A DNA stretch of 64,000 bases, taken from positions 15,662,114 through 15,726,113 of the forward strand of contig NC_065549.1 in NCBI RefSeq assembly GCF_022605725.1, written 5' to 3'. The position numbers were made by a program, and so were the translations under genes. A model generated the notes under the pieces. That model searched no databases. It had not been told where the DNA came from and worked only from the letters and a program-made list of their open reading frames with translations. Numbering within the stretch: position 1 is the first letter of the stretch; each line of letters opens with the position of its first letter. The DNA comes from Anthonomus grandis grandis (Eukaryota; Arthropoda; Insecta; Coleoptera; Curculionidae). Below are positions 1 through 11,700 of this stretch, piece after piece.

Positions 1-92
1 TATATATCAAAATTAAAGGAGATGTAAATTAACATTAGAATGAACAAAGAAAGGGATTCATGGGACAAGGGAAAAAAGGAAGAGAAAAGGAA

Positions 93-1130
93 TTATGGTA
101 ACTGTTGGTTTGTCAGAGACAAAACTAGATCCTTTATGGAGCATACAAATATGTCACAGGTTGATGATAGTGAATTAAAAATTCTGCACATTTGATATAC
201 GGGATCCTGAAACCTAATGTTAGGTCTGACGCGATCTAAAGCAAAAATGATATTTGATCTAGAAGCAAATCGTGGTACATGAAATAGAATATCGTTCAAG
301 AGAGGAGGATAATTTATTTGATTATTGACCAACTTCCATAAGAATGTTACAAAATGAATTGTTCTCCTCATGGCCAGAGATTGCAGATTAAATCTACCTA
401 ACATCAGATCATGATCATGTCCCCTAACAGGATATATTCCATCCTCGCGAAACATAAGAAACTTTAAAACCCTTCTCTGAACACTCTCGATGTAGCCAAC
501 ATGGCATTCATAGAAAGGACACCACACCAAGAAACCGTATTGCAGTCTTAATCTAACAAAGGAAAAGTACAATAGTTTTATTGAGTTTAAGTTGTTAAAG
601 AGTCTATTTAGAATGACAAAACCCAGAAGTTTCAACGAGGAGGTCACTGTCTGTTCAATATGTGGCACAAATGTGAGCTTATCGTCGAATACAACCCCTA
701 GATCTTTAATAGAAGTACTTCTACAGAGGATTTGATTGTCTATATTGTAATTAAACAAAACAGGATCCTTGGTTCGGTGAAAGTGGATCACACAGCATTT
801 CGAGATATTAAGACATAACTGATTTCGACTGCACCACCCCGTAATTAGGTCCAAGTTACTCTGTAAGAACAAGCAGTCCAAGATACTATTGATACACCAG
901 AATATTTTCAGATCATCAGCATAAGCTAGTCTAAGGCAGGAAATCAATTCTATAAGATCTTTAATATAAAAGATAAAAAGAAGTGGGCAGAGATTGGATC
1001 CATGTGGGACTCCAGAAGTTAAAACAAAGGTATTAGATCTGCAACCTTCCACCTCAACAAACTGTAGACGGTCAATAAGGTATGACAAAAGCAACGAAAT
1101 TAGCCTTTCTGAGAAGTTATGACTTATCAC
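93..1130 (-). pseudogene. LINE-A reverse transcriptase, palm to C-terminus
   Basis: A 345-codon open segment with the reverse transcriptase B motif (SGVPHGSNLCPLLF), the catalytic AYADD box, the downstream KDLGVVFDD primer-grip region, the thumb and the usual LINE C-terminal tail. It polymerised cDNA at the target site in the parent element. The normal continuation from the SKAFD motif lies in another frame just upstream (ends at 1127), so a frameshift separates the halves. The catalytic box is intact, but the protein cannot be made whole. Confidence 0.85.
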
Positions 1131-1990
1131 GAGATGCTATGACTTATCTGATCGAAAGCCTTACTGAAATCAGTATACACCACATCAACCTGACTTTTTC
1201 TATCGAGGGCTGAAGAAATAAAATGAGTCACATTACAGAGGTTAGTGATGCACGACCTTTTAGGAATAAAACCGTGCTGATCTATAGAGAGTAGTGATTG
1301 AACTCGGGGAAGAATTCTGTTATAAACAATAGTTTCAAAAGTTTTGGAAAAATTGCAAAGTATGGAGATAGGTCGGTAGTTGTCGATTCTGTTTATATCG
1401 TCTTTTTTGTTAATTGGTATTACTTTGGCACATTTCCAGACGCCTGGAAATTTGCCAGTTTTCAAAATAAGGTTAAAAATATGACATAAAGCTGACAAAG
1501 GACAAACATGCAGTCTTTAGCCACAAAACTTGGAACACCATCTGGACCGGCTGTCAACTTGTTTTTTAGCCTCCGACTAGCAGCAATAATTTCCTCAGTG
1601 GTAATTGATGGAAGAATGTCAATGAGGTCTGAGGATTTAGAAGGAGGATAGGTTTCTGCGAGGTTGATTGGATCTTTATAGGCATTCCGAAAAAGTTTGG
1701 CAAAAGCTAGCACAATATTTTCTGTTCCTTGAAAAGAATTACCATTGGCATCGCACATGACGAAGCACATTACTGTCTGACGAAGCCTGTTGTATCTGGA
1801 AAGATTAAATTCAGTTGGAGAGGATCTATAATCACGATATGCTTTTTCCTTCTTAAAGATATTAGAAATAATTTGTTTTGAAAACCATACTGGAAATCGC
1901 CGTCGTCTTCGTTGTTTTAAAGGTGCTGAAGCAGCAAAAGCTGAATCAAGTCTTTTGTAAAGTTCCTTGCAAGCGCTGTCAACGTCAGAA
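1127..1990 (-). pseudogene. LINE-A reverse transcriptase fingers and linker
   Basis: Three overlapping frames carry successive parts. 1127-1498 holds the fingers and palm motif A (NYRPISIL, QHGFIPKRS, DFSKAFDQ). 1462-1770 holds the TAGPDGVP region. 1770-1990 reads in one frame through a basic linker (LKQRRRRFPVWFSK). Frame changes near 1480 and 1130 break the gene. All parts are collinear with the endonuclease to the right and the palm to the left, so this is one element, not several insertions. Confidence 0.8.
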
Positions 1991-1992
1991 GA

Positions 1993-2709
1993 CTACAAGA
2001 CGGACAACCAGTCTGCATCAAGCAACAAATTACACATGAGTGGAAAGTCTGCTCTTCTGAAGTTAAACTGCTGTAGATTATTTGAACTTATAGAGTGATT
2101 ATATTTATAAGGGGAAGCCGATTTAAAAGAAATTGTCAAATCAGGATGATGCAAATCTTCGTCAATAAGCGGTGATATACTTTTGATGACACTAACGTCG
2201 AAATTTGAAAAAACCAAGTCAAGAAGCCTATTATTAACATTAGGAATATTGTTAAACTGCTTAAGACCAAGGATCTCTCATAGGTTGGTCAAAAGCTTGC
2301 ACTTGACACTGCTAGCTTCGATTGTCTGATAAGACGGAACATTAAAATCTCCAACAATCATAACGCGTTTTGTGTGGACCAGATCCAGTGACATAATTGT
2401 TTCGCACAAGGTCTCAAAGTCTCTCTCGGTTGTGCAAGGAGGGACATAGATTACCATAAGTGAGCTTACAACCTAAAATATCTATAAGTGGTGTGGAGTT
2501 AAGGATGTCTTCCAAGTTAACTCTCTCTAGGTGGATATTGTGAGAAGCTGCGACCAAGCAGCCACCACCACGAGTAGCGGCCACTCTATCCAGCTGTCTG
2601 TCAGATCTGAGCACTCTAAATGTTTCTGGATACAATTCAGAGTCGAGAATATATCTGGTTGAAGCCACGTTTCGGTGAAGGCAATGATGTCAAAGTCGCA
2701 CACGGAAAT
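1993..2709 (-). pseudogene. LINE-A AP-endonuclease domain
   Basis: Endonuclease that nicks target DNA in APE-type LINEs. In minus-strand order it shows CDFDIIAFTETWLQ (about 2709), TRGGGCLVAA (about 2560), VIYVPP (about 2455), IVGDFNVPS (about 2350), LLDLVFSN (about 2210) and a DLHHPDL motif (about 2160) in the place of the usual SDH. A frameshift near 2665 and an in-frame stop near 2280 disrupt it. The first ~60 residues are missing, consistent with 5' truncation. Confidence 0.8.
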
Positions 2710-3036
2710 CCCTGTATAAATAATCCCTACATATGAATTAAACTTAACATATACAATTTCATTTGCACTTATTTCCAATGTATCTAAGCCATCAAAACTT
2801 GTATCTGTGATAGTCAAATTATTAGCCGTTTTCATTAAAAACTGATTACTACCTCTTAAATCACAGAAGTAAACTGTTGTATTACCAATTCTATTTAAAG
2901 TAACCTTGGATTTATTTGCTGCTACAATATTTTGACTAGCAATTATTATACTTCTTCTAAGACTTACTTGCTGCTTGATTTTTATTATTTTCTCCCTGCT
3001 TAAACCATTATTTTTGTTTTGTGTCTGGCGTTCCAT
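2710..3036 (-). other. Unidentified open segment fused to the LINE-A end
   Basis: Minus-strand frame starting with ATG at 3036 and open for 109 codons until it runs directly into the LINE-A endonuclease. It begins MERQTQNKNNGL and contains beta-rich, LRR- or lectin-like text (RIGNTTVYFCDL, NNLTITDTSFDGLDTLEI). It does not look like LINE ORF1 or endonuclease. A TATA-like GTATAAAA lies about 20 bp upstream of the ATG (near 3050). It may be the remnant of another gene into which LINE-A inserted, or chance. Function unknown. Confidence 0.3.
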
Positions 3037-3039
3037 AAA

Positions 3040-4519
3040 TAAAGTGTTTTATACTTGCGTGCAGTCAGTGCGGTTATTATTAGTTTTTCTATCAGTGTAT
3101 AGACTTCAATATAAAATTCTTTAAAAATACCATGAGTTTGATTTTTTGACTTCTCTCTTGTGATCTTTTCATTTTACTGTTATAACATCCTTCACTATTT
3201 TCACTATTGGGTCATCCTCTCTTGTAATCTTTTTTACTTGAATTATTTGAAACCAGATGATCTTGAGCTGTAGTTGCAAAGGCAAGCTCAAAGCTTGTAG
3301 ATGATATGAGTTTATTTAGAGTCTAGAAGTCTTATCCTGCTGAAGGTATTTCTAAATACTAATATACATTTTTTGTAATAATATATTTCTAACACTTCTT
3401 GGAGTTATTGAGCAGTAGTTTTCGTAATTACAAGAGTTTAGTCTGTGAAACCAGTTTTATGTAAGTAAGTAAATTTTCTTGGTTTATTTTATGTATGAGA
3501 AGAAAAAGCAATTTCCTTCACAGAATTAACTTAAAACTGACAGACTTTGCCCTACTAAAAGTTTAGGCTATTTTACATCTGCACTGGCCTGAGCAATGAG
3601 ATTTTCAGATGCTATTTTCATGTATCCTTCTATTAACACTTAGACCATAATTGAACTCATAAACTTTTCATCTAATGGTTTATCAACAGAAGAAAACTAA
3701 CGGAAATCTGTTTTTGCCAGAAGCTTTGATAAAGATTTCAATAAAAAAAAAACAAATTTTAAGTTTATTTAAACAATATTTCTTTATGGTCACACGTTAG
3801 AATAAAAGAGCTTAGTAAGTATCATCCATTATTACCCGACTTATGGTACTATGGTCTGATTTACAAACAATTTTTCTTTTAAGAACTGTGTACTTTTTTT
3901 AGATAATTTGTGTTCATTTTTACGATATTATCACGTGTTGGCCACTCCTTTTACGTGCTAGGAAATCATGTCACCTTTATGCGGTTTTTATGGTAAAATT
4001 AGACGTGACCTGTTTTATAGTTCCACTGAAACGTATCCTACATATTGCATTACAACTGACCAGTCATTCGGCTTTTCTTCGGTGCGAATTAAAGAAAAAC
4101 TGACAAATAAAATTTTATTACACAAACATGATCCGGAAAATAACAGTGTGATCTTAGTATTACAGACAAACAAACCAATTTAAAGCATTCTTGAATAATA
4201 ATAATATTATCCATATAAAGATAATAAAGTGAGACGTATTATGTTGGGTGTTAAAATTCAATTAAAAAGCCGACAAGGTTTATCTGAAATTTTATAGCCT
4301 ATTAAAATAAAAGAAATAACAAATTTGAATATTCATATCGAGGATTTTATAATTATCTCTTTTAGATTAAATGTTTACTAAATTATTATTTTTGGGTTAA
4401 ATAGGTTGTCATTAACGAAAATTTATACGAAATACTACTAAATATTGATTTATATTATATTACATAAGCCTAAGATTATTAGATTTTTAAATATCTTCAA
4501 GATAAAGCAACAATTTCGA
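3040..4519. other. No gene recognised
   Basis: AT-rich sequence with scattered short frames, none resembling a known protein. A 71-codon plus frame at 3968-4183 lacks supporting motifs. No inverted terminal repeats or RNA gene seen. Confidence 0.5.
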
Positions 4520-5176
4520 GAATATAAAACTTGGAGTCTCACTCACCTAGAGAGAGATATTGCTTTAGATAAATATAGACATTGAGATTTTCATTAAGAA
4601 TTTAGAACAACTTATACAGGAAAAGAGTCGAAGAATTGAAATCTATTTTCCTTGTATGTAGACTGTAGATCCTCTCATGTTCCTTATGACTGACACTGCA
4701 TAAGAAATGAATACTGAACTGGCATACTGAACCATGAACGAACCAACCAGCCTGACATTGTATTTGCGATTAGTGTAGTATTAAGCACATTATAACATCA
4801 AAACTTTCCGGTTATCCCAAATCCCCAGCAGAATGTGGTTTGACCTACAAAGTTAAAATGTCAGAATGTCATGAAAGTTAGAGGTCCGATGCAATAACTT
4901 CTATTGAAGTTAAGGTGGTAACATCAGCAATTGAATCATCTTGAGAAATCGTATGGTTAAGCATAGAATTTGACGAAATTTTTCAATGATCCTGAAATTC
5001 AAAGCTGTTTTGATAGTTGGTAATCAATATGCAATAAAAGTAAAAATTTCGAAAATATAAAACTTGGAATCTTACTCATTACTTGTATTGATGTTAACAA
5101 ACAATATCAAATTTATGATAATCTTTAGGATAGGAAATGTTGATTAAATTAAATGTAGGAATTGATATTTTCATTA

Positions 5177-6460
5177 CGAGGGTGGTCCCAGAAGTACCCG
5201 GCCTGACCTAGAGATGTCGATAGTAGTTTGAAAAATATCAGTGTATTAAAAAGTATACAATCTATAAAGCATATGTTTCAAGTTTGAAGACGCCACGTTG
5301 TTTAGTATTTGTTTGGCAGCCATCAATAGTGAACGTTTTCAGTGAATTTGTGAAAATGGAGAAAATGGGTCATCGTTATGTGATACCTTTTATTTAAAAG
5401 GCCTCAGCCCAACCAATATAAAAGCTGAACTGAATTCCACTCTGGGTGAGTCTGCTCCTTCGTTAACAACAGTAAAATATTGGGTAGCAGAGTTTAAACG
5501 AGGCCGTACGAGCTGCCAAGACGAGCATCGCAGTGGTCGACCAAATGAGCTGACGACTCCAGAAATTTTAAAGGAAATTCACAAAGTGGTACTGGATGAT
5601 CGTCGACTGAAAGTGCGCGAGCTTGCGGACATAGTAGGCATTTCAAAAAGTGCGGTACATCGCATATTAATTGAAAATTTTGACATGAGAAAGCTGTGTG
5701 CAAGATGAGTGCCGCGTTTGCTCGCACTCGAGCAAAAACAGTGTCGTGAAGATGTTTCAATTGAGTGTTTAGCGAAATTTAATAGCAACAAAGCAGAATT
5801 TTTTTCGTCGTTTCATAACCATGGATGAAACATGGGTCCATCACTTCACACCTGAGACAAAAGAACAATCAAAACAATGGACTCAAAAGGGAGAACCGGC
5901 TCCAAAGAAGGCGAAAACCGTTTCATCTGCAGGCAAGGTCATGGCGCCGGTTTTTTGAGATGCGCTAGGGATAATTTTCATTGACTATCTTGAAAGATAA
6001 AACTATCAACGGCGAGTATTATGCAAACTTCTTGCAACGTTTGAGCGAAGAAATCAAGCAAAAACGGCCGCATTTGGTTAAGAAGAAAGTGTTGTTTCAT
6101 CAAGACAATGCACCAGCTCACAAATCCGTTATTGCAATGGCCAAAATTAACGAATTAAAGTTTGAATTGCTACCTCATGCACCCTATTCGCCAGATTTAG
6201 CCCCCTCAGATTATTTTCTGTTTCCAAACTTAAAAAACTGGCTCAGTGGTCAAAGATTTTTCAACAATGACGAAGTGATGTCTACAGTTAATGGCTATTT
6301 CGAGGCGCAAGCCAGTTCTTATTATAAAAAGTAGTATAAAGTTATAAAAAGTATCGAACTTATAAAACATCGCTGGAAAAAGTGTATAGAGCTGAAAGGA
6401 GATTTTTTCAAAATTTTCGTGTTTTCTTTCTTGTGTCGGGTACTTCTGGGACCACCCTCG
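5177..6460 (+). mobile_element. mariner element with 24-bp terminal repeats
   Basis: A 1284-bp element bounded by perfect 24-bp inverted repeats (5177-5200 and 6437-6460, beginning CGAGGGTGGTCCCAGAAG) and flanked by TA on both sides (5175-5176, 6461-6462), the mariner target duplication. The neighbouring repeat unit at about 4590 has TCATTAAGAA at the corresponding place and serves as the empty site. It carries one broken transposase gene. Perfect terminal repeats suggest a younger insertion than the surrounding repeat. Confidence 0.95.
5356..6334 (+). pseudogene. mariner transposase (DD34D), inactivated
   Basis: Cut-and-paste transposase remnant of near-normal length (~325 codons). N-terminal helix-turn-helix region (LSPTNIKAEL, TVKYWVAEFKRGR, KSAVHRIL). 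Catalytic blocks are MDETWVHH (about 5821), LFHQDNAPAH (about 6095) and YSPDLAPSDYF (about 6187), giving 34 residues between the second and third aspartates. Damage: frameshift soon after the ATG at 5356, Trp-to-TGA changes at about 5706 and 5957, and a frameshift near 5985. It ends at TAG just before 6335. All three aspartates survive. Confidence 0.92.
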
Positions 6461-7330
6461 TAAAAATAAGGACAACCTACATAGGAGGTACCTTATTCCT
6501 GACGTTGCATTTGCTATTATTACCAAGAAAATCATAAAAATCTAGATTTCCCAGATATTCGAAATGTCCAGCAGAATTTGGTTTTACCTACAAAGTTAAA
6601 ATACAAGCAGATCATGGTGTAAATGAAGCTACTGGTCGCTCTACATCTGAAATCCTCTGCAAATATGCATGCCATAATATTTTAACTGAGTCAATCTTAG
6701 AGGTCAGATGCAATAACTTCTATTGAATTTAAAGTGGTAGCAGCAGCGAGTGAATAATCTTGAAAAATCGTATGATTAAAAATAGGATTTGACGAAATTA
6801 TACCAATGTATACTGAAATCCAAACCAGTTTTGATGGTTGGTAATGAGGACGTAATAAAAATCAAAGTTTTAGGAATATAAAAGTTGGAGCCTCACTCAT
6901 ATGACTCATTATTCCTTTTGATGTTTAAATACAAAAATATTAAATTTATGATAATCTCTAGGATAAGGATTGTTGCCTAAACAATTTACATAGAGAAAAA
7001 ATTCGAGAATTGAATTCTCTTTACCTTGAAGGGGAGCTGTAGGTGCTTTCATGTATCTTTTGACTGGACCCGCACTTCCAAACATGACAGAAATCCACCA
7101 TGAAAGGTGGATGGTGGAACTGAAGCTACAGCGCGCTCTACATCTGCAGTTATCTATACTTTCTACGCTTGAGGAGTAATATTCTGACTGAGTCAATGTT
7201 AGAAGTGAAATGCAACAACTTTTACTAAAGTTAAAAGTAGTAGCAAGTGAATCATTTTAAGAAATCGCCTGCTTCTAAAGGGAGTTTACCAAATTATGCC
7301 AATGATACTGCAGTTTATTGACAAAGGCTA

Positions 7331-9529
7331 CCACATTAGATGGTTTCCACGTTAGATATAGAGAAAACAGTTACAAACATCCAATGGCTGATGTTCCACA
7401 GTTAAGTATATTTTTATAATTTGAACGACTGGTAGATTCAATGTTAAAAAAACATCTCACAAGATTTGAAGAATAATTGGTTGTAATGGGATTTTTAGTC
7501 CCGGGGGTTCGTAGGTCAAAGAAACCACTAATGTCGGGAAATCTCAGTTTATTTACCTCAGTTACGGGCTTAGTTTTAACACCTTTTAATAATAAAATAG
7601 ACAATATAAATTGCTAGCCAAGAAACAGGACAGTTGTAACCTTTCCTTTTAATAATAAAAGCACTGACTGGATTAAAACCTTTTAACGGAATCAAGGAGT
7701 CAAAGGCGCCACACTTCTTTATTAAATGGTGATAAACGAAGTAATAATCATAAGAATACTCCGAGTAGAAATGCAGGGTTTAAAGAATGTCATACATTTC
7801 CACAAATATAGGAAATATTTAAGACGCCCGATATTCAAATAGAACAAACTATAGCAAAGGTAGAGGTCGTTCCGCTACATGGGTAATCGTTACTTGGTTG
7901 ATATATTATGTTGTATTGTATGTGATAGATACGGTGAAAATACTATATAGTAAGAATTGTCTAACATGATTAAACTCTTTCATCTGTTTTTGAAGAAGTC
8001 TCATTGTTGATCCAAAAAAAAAGTAAGAACTCCATGAAGTCAAAAACTGAACCAAATTGTGTCAGTTCTTTTATTTTTGTGATACAATATAAAAGCATGA
8101 AGAAAATTATCTCATAAAACACGATATGAACAATATAAATAAACAAAACAGGTACAATTTTATCAGGCCATCAAATAAATCTCAGTGTAAAATTTAAGTA
8201 AATCGGGTTAAGGTTTATGCTAGTTTTAACTAGCGCAATTCGACACGTAACTGCATAATTCCCACAGAGATAATCTTGGGTCATAATCATTAGAGTTCAA
8301 GGTGTTTCTGACATTACGTTTTTCTTTATGAATAGCAGTAGTTTGCCAAGAAATTAACATTTGGTCATTAGAATAATAATTTATTATTATTTGAAAAATA
8401 ACATATTAAAATTTGGAGGGCAACTAGTACACACAACTAAGTGCTAAAATATGCAAATTTATTTAGTTCGCCTCACTAATTATGTTGACAATGGCAGCAT
8501 TTTTAAGTATATTGATATTGTGTGTATACGGTAATTCAGTTGCTGATGTCACTTGGGTGCTAATTACTGTCGTCTAGAAAAAATAAATAACTTTATTAAG
8601 GATGTACATAGTATCAAATGTTATTCAATAGGTAATATATCAGCTAAAAATCAAGCATGAATCATCAGAATAAAAAAAGATACTACTCGCTAAATTAATG
8701 GCTAAATTCAATTTTTTTTGCAATTTTCAAATTTTTACCAATTTGCAAGAAAAACACAAAAATTTGGTTATGAAAATGTAACGCATTTTATTACGTGATT
8801 TATTAATTTTTTAATTCTATGAAAATATAGGAAGTTGATTAACAATTGCCTGATTACTGATCATGTCAATTCGAGTAAAAGTTAATATATGAAAATAAAT
8901 TTAATGAGTAAATCCACGGAAAATAAGACGTCTGTGGTCATAAAAATTTAATTTTTTTTCAAAAAAATTATTCAAATTCAATAATAGACATTGTGAAAAA
9001 AATAAACATTTTTAAAAATTTGTAGAACATGTTTGTTAAAATTAATTAAATATGTTTATTAAATCAATAATAAACATATTTAATTATTAAATTAATATAC
9101 GCATATAGGATATTTTGAATTTGGTTATTGAAATTTAAGAAACTTTCTTCTGTTACGAAATGTATTATATTTTTGAGAAAAATTCTCTGAAAAAAAATAA
9201 TAAAAACGTGAAATGAATTTAGTGAATAATTTGGGCATTTGGTGAATTAAAAAAAAAAATATGGCGAAATTTGTTAGAATTCTAAAGATAAATCAGCTAA
9301 AACATAAGAACAAACATGAATATTAGTTGAATAAAAAAAAATTGAGATGTTTATTATCCAAATGTAAAATTTTGCTTGTATTTTGCGTTATTTGGATATG
9401 AAAGACACTTAATGAATTAGTAAATAATAGTTATTTATGTAACAAGTGTGTAAAATGATCCTTTTTTAATGAATGGGAAACTTGTCCACGAATAAAAAAA
9501 GGGGATTTTACACACGTGTAACATACAAA
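7331..9529. other. AT-rich stretch without recognised genes
   Basis: No motif-bearing coding frame seen. A 77-codon minus frame at 7371-7604 is open but unrecognised. From about 8580 the sequence is dominated by A/T runs. Confidence 0.5.
9044..9085. repeat. 18-bp perfect hairpin arms, AT-only
   Basis: Arms 9044-9061 and 9068-9085 are perfect reverse complements around a 6-base loop. The composition is AT-only, so this may be a chance or slipped structure. No transposon boundary accompanies it. Confidence 0.6.
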
Positions 9530-9748
9530 ATTTTTTCTACTACCGAAGAAAACATTAAAAAAAATCAAAAATATCAAATTACTTTACGCACTTAAACGAC
9601 TTTACGGTAAAAAAACGTGAAAACATTTGTTGAAAAATTATAAATTAAATGTCAAATAAACGTCAATTTCTTTTTACGCACTAGTGCGTAAAAAGAAATT
9701 GACGTGAAATTGACGTGAAGTGCACTTACGCACGGTAGTAGAAAAAAT
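9530..9748. mobile_element. Fold-back or MITE-like element
   Basis: A 219-bp segment bounded by 16-bp perfect inverted repeats (ATTTTTTCTACTACCG at 9530-9545; complement at 9733-9748). It encloses a 46-bp perfect palindrome and further TTACGCAC repeats near the ends. No coding capacity and no clear target duplication. It fits a non-autonomous fold-back element, but family is unknown. Confidence 0.55.
9660..9705. repeat. 46-bp perfect palindrome
   Basis: Every base from 9660 to 9705 pairs with its mirror base; the centre is GCACTAGTGC at about 9678-9687. There is no unpaired loop, so it could extrude as a cruciform. It lies inside the 9530-9748 fold-back element. Confidence 0.9.
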
Positions 9749-10904
9749 ACTTTTTAAATTTGGTTGTATAAACCAAATTTTCCTTTATTACAAAATTTAT
9801 TATAACTTTTTTTAAACATAATAGTTATCTTACTTTACATGCAAATTTTATAAGTTAATCTACTAAAATAAACAATAAATCTACTTAAATAACAAAAAAT
9901 TGAATAATAAGTATATAAAATAAAATTAATTTAGTTTTTGTAAAGAAATTAATAAGAAACTATATGATTGGAAATTACAAAATTAAACTGAAAATATTTA
10001 TTTATTAAAAATAAAAACAAATATGGTTTCCATTAAAAAAAAACATAAATTTATGTGAGATGACAAAAATTACAGGTGTCACAAAAAATATTATCAACCT
10101 TATTCTTGTAGAACTTTTACGAAGCTAGGACATTTTAATCGTCAAGTCAATTATTTCTATATGACTGTCAAATTACGTAAAACTAAAACTAGTTTTGAGC
10201 AGTACACACAAAACCACAGTTTGCCTGTTTTTGTATATACTATAGTCTCTGAGATCTCCATACTGAACATTAAAAAGAAACTCGTATATGCTATTAGGGG
10301 ATTTATGCAAATGGACAAATTTGTTATTGAATCAATATATCCGAACAAAGATTCAAACAAAAAGTACTATAAAGTCGTTCATATGATGAACTCAACTTTA
10401 ACCCATACTTACCACAAATGCCATTTGGATTTCTCTTTGAATACTGGTTCTTTTGAAATTTAAAGTTTCAACAGTTTGAGTTAACCCCGCTCAGCTTTCT
10501 AAGAAAGTGGCGCAAACCAACTTTAGGCGCTATTCATTGGTTAAAAAAACGCTTATTAACTAAACGAACTGTTCGCAAAGTGTGATAAAGTAAAAAAAAA
10601 GTACTTGTGTCAATAGGGACGTTAGGTATAATAACTCCAGTACAGACAATATATCAGAATAAATTGAGCGAAAAATACTTACTAGAGAAAGTTGATACCA
10701 AAAACACAAACGACATATTTTGATGTACCTTTGACAGTGACGACAGTAGTTACAGGCCTTTTACTAATTAAAATAAACATACTTTCTAAGAAATCACATG
10801 AACAATTAATGTTGGCGTCATATGTTCTACTTGAGACACCCTGTAACCCAAATTTTCATGGACAACCAATTAGTTGCAATAAATCTAGAACAATTTTTTA
10901 AGTT
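9749..10904. other. No gene recognised
   Basis: AT-rich. Frames at 10161-10463 (plus) and 10157-10360 (minus) overlap each other, and neither shows a family motif. The text TACTTGAGACACCCTGTAAC near 10830 resembles the DD41D element text and may be a small fragment. Confidence 0.45.
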
Positions 10905-11204
10905 TTAATTTCATTTGTTTCGTTAGTCTCTTACGTCATGTTTGACAAACCATTGACTTTAGGCATATGGTTTGTTATACAAAAAGTATTCAGAATATAT
11001 TATGGAATTTTGAAATGTCATAATCTAGAGGGTGTTCTATTTAAAAAAATGAATGTTGACCATAGTTTTTACTTGAGGCACCCTGTATAGAACTTTTTTA
11101 TTAAAAAAAACGCGCAAGTGACAGTACTAATCGATGTGTCCCAAAAATAAAAGAAGAAAAAAATACCTGAAATTTAAATGAATTTGTTCCTTTCATTGTG
11201 AATG
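10905..11204 (-). mobile_element. Fragment of DD41D-type element (5' end, inverted)
   Basis: Reverse complement of the left ~350 bp of the element at 23460. Shared blocks include TTTCGTTAGTCT, TTTGACAAACCATTGACTTTA, the CACCCTGTATA box, CGCGCAAGTGACA and the terminal AATGAATTTGTTCCTTTCAT. The right border is the degenerate terminal repeat (TTTCATTGTGAATG). No transposase is left. It is a dead, separately inserted copy of the same family. Confidence 0.75.
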
Positions 11205-11221
11205 GATGATTTGGCATGCCT

Positions 11222-11700
11222 CTAGTATAGTTTCAAAATTTTCCCAGGTAAATCATCGATGTCTTCATTTTTTTCCATTGTTCTTCTATGTCGTTGGTGT
11301 AGTTTTCAGCTATTTTGGGTATTAAGTTTTCATTAAGATTTTCTTTGACTTTTTCCTGAATGTCATTTTTTTCCTTGTCCTTTTTGGGAATCATTTTCTT
11401 ACGAATTATTTTGAATCATATGTTGACATATGCAACTAATAGATTGTGGTCCGAAAAGACATCTGAGCCTGGATATGTTTTTGCTAAGGTAATGGAGTTT
11501 TTAAACGTTTTGTTTACATTGATAAAATCAATTTGGTTTCTAATAATTCTCCCTGGAGTATCCCGCGGAGCTGTCCATCTATAAAGTTTTCTGGGATGTA
11601 GTTTGAAAAATGTATTTATGACTGCTATGTCCGTCTTTTGGTAGAACTTAATCACCCTTTCTCTTAAAACATTGAAAGACTAGAACTAGTAAACAACAAT
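11222..11700 (-). pseudogene. RTE-type LINE, end of endonuclease and linker
   Basis: Minus-strand text with the end of an RTE/BovB-type endonuclease: VINTFFKLHPRKLYRW, RNQIDFINVNK, KTYPGSDVFSDHNLLVA. The SDHN catalytic histidine motif is at about 11440. After a stop it continues as the charged linker (KKDKEKNDIQEKVKENL, IAENYTNDIEEQWKKM) found before the reverse transcriptase. The rest of the element is absent here. The N-terminal endonuclease half lies at 12345-12830, separated by a ~650-bp insertion. Confidence 0.8.

Larger units (their letters stand above)
1..2709 (-). mobile_element. LINE-A, 5'-truncated Jockey/CR1-like retrotransposon
   Basis: Decayed non-LTR retrotransposon read right to left: endonuclease (about 2709-1993), linker (1990-1500), reverse transcriptase (1498-93), then a short 3' region running to the window edge. 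Order and motifs fit APE-type LINEs of the Jockey/CR1 group; exact clade is not settled. The endonuclease begins abruptly at about 2709 with the FTETW motif and lacks its N-terminus, so the copy is 5'-truncated. Several frameshifts and stops show it is dead. The 3' tail and target duplication lie outside the window. Confidence 0.85.
4520..7330. repeat. Three diverged ~530-bp tandem repeats, split by a mariner
   Basis: Copies start at about 4520, 5058 and 6876 with the marker AATATAAAACTTGGA (one or two changes per copy). Shared internal landmarks are CCTACAAAGTTAAAAT, GATGCAATAACTTCTATTGAA, GAAATCGTATG and TTGATRGTTGGTAAT. Unit 1 is about 538 bp. Unit 2 is about 532 bp after removal of the 1284-bp mariner. 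Unit 3 is partial and more diverged. No protein is evident. This looks like old satellite-type or tandemly duplicated sequence. Confidence 0.75.

Noticed and set aside
3968..4183. 71-codon plus frame
   Set aside because: No recognisable motif, no conserved context, in AT-rich DNA where such frames arise by chance.
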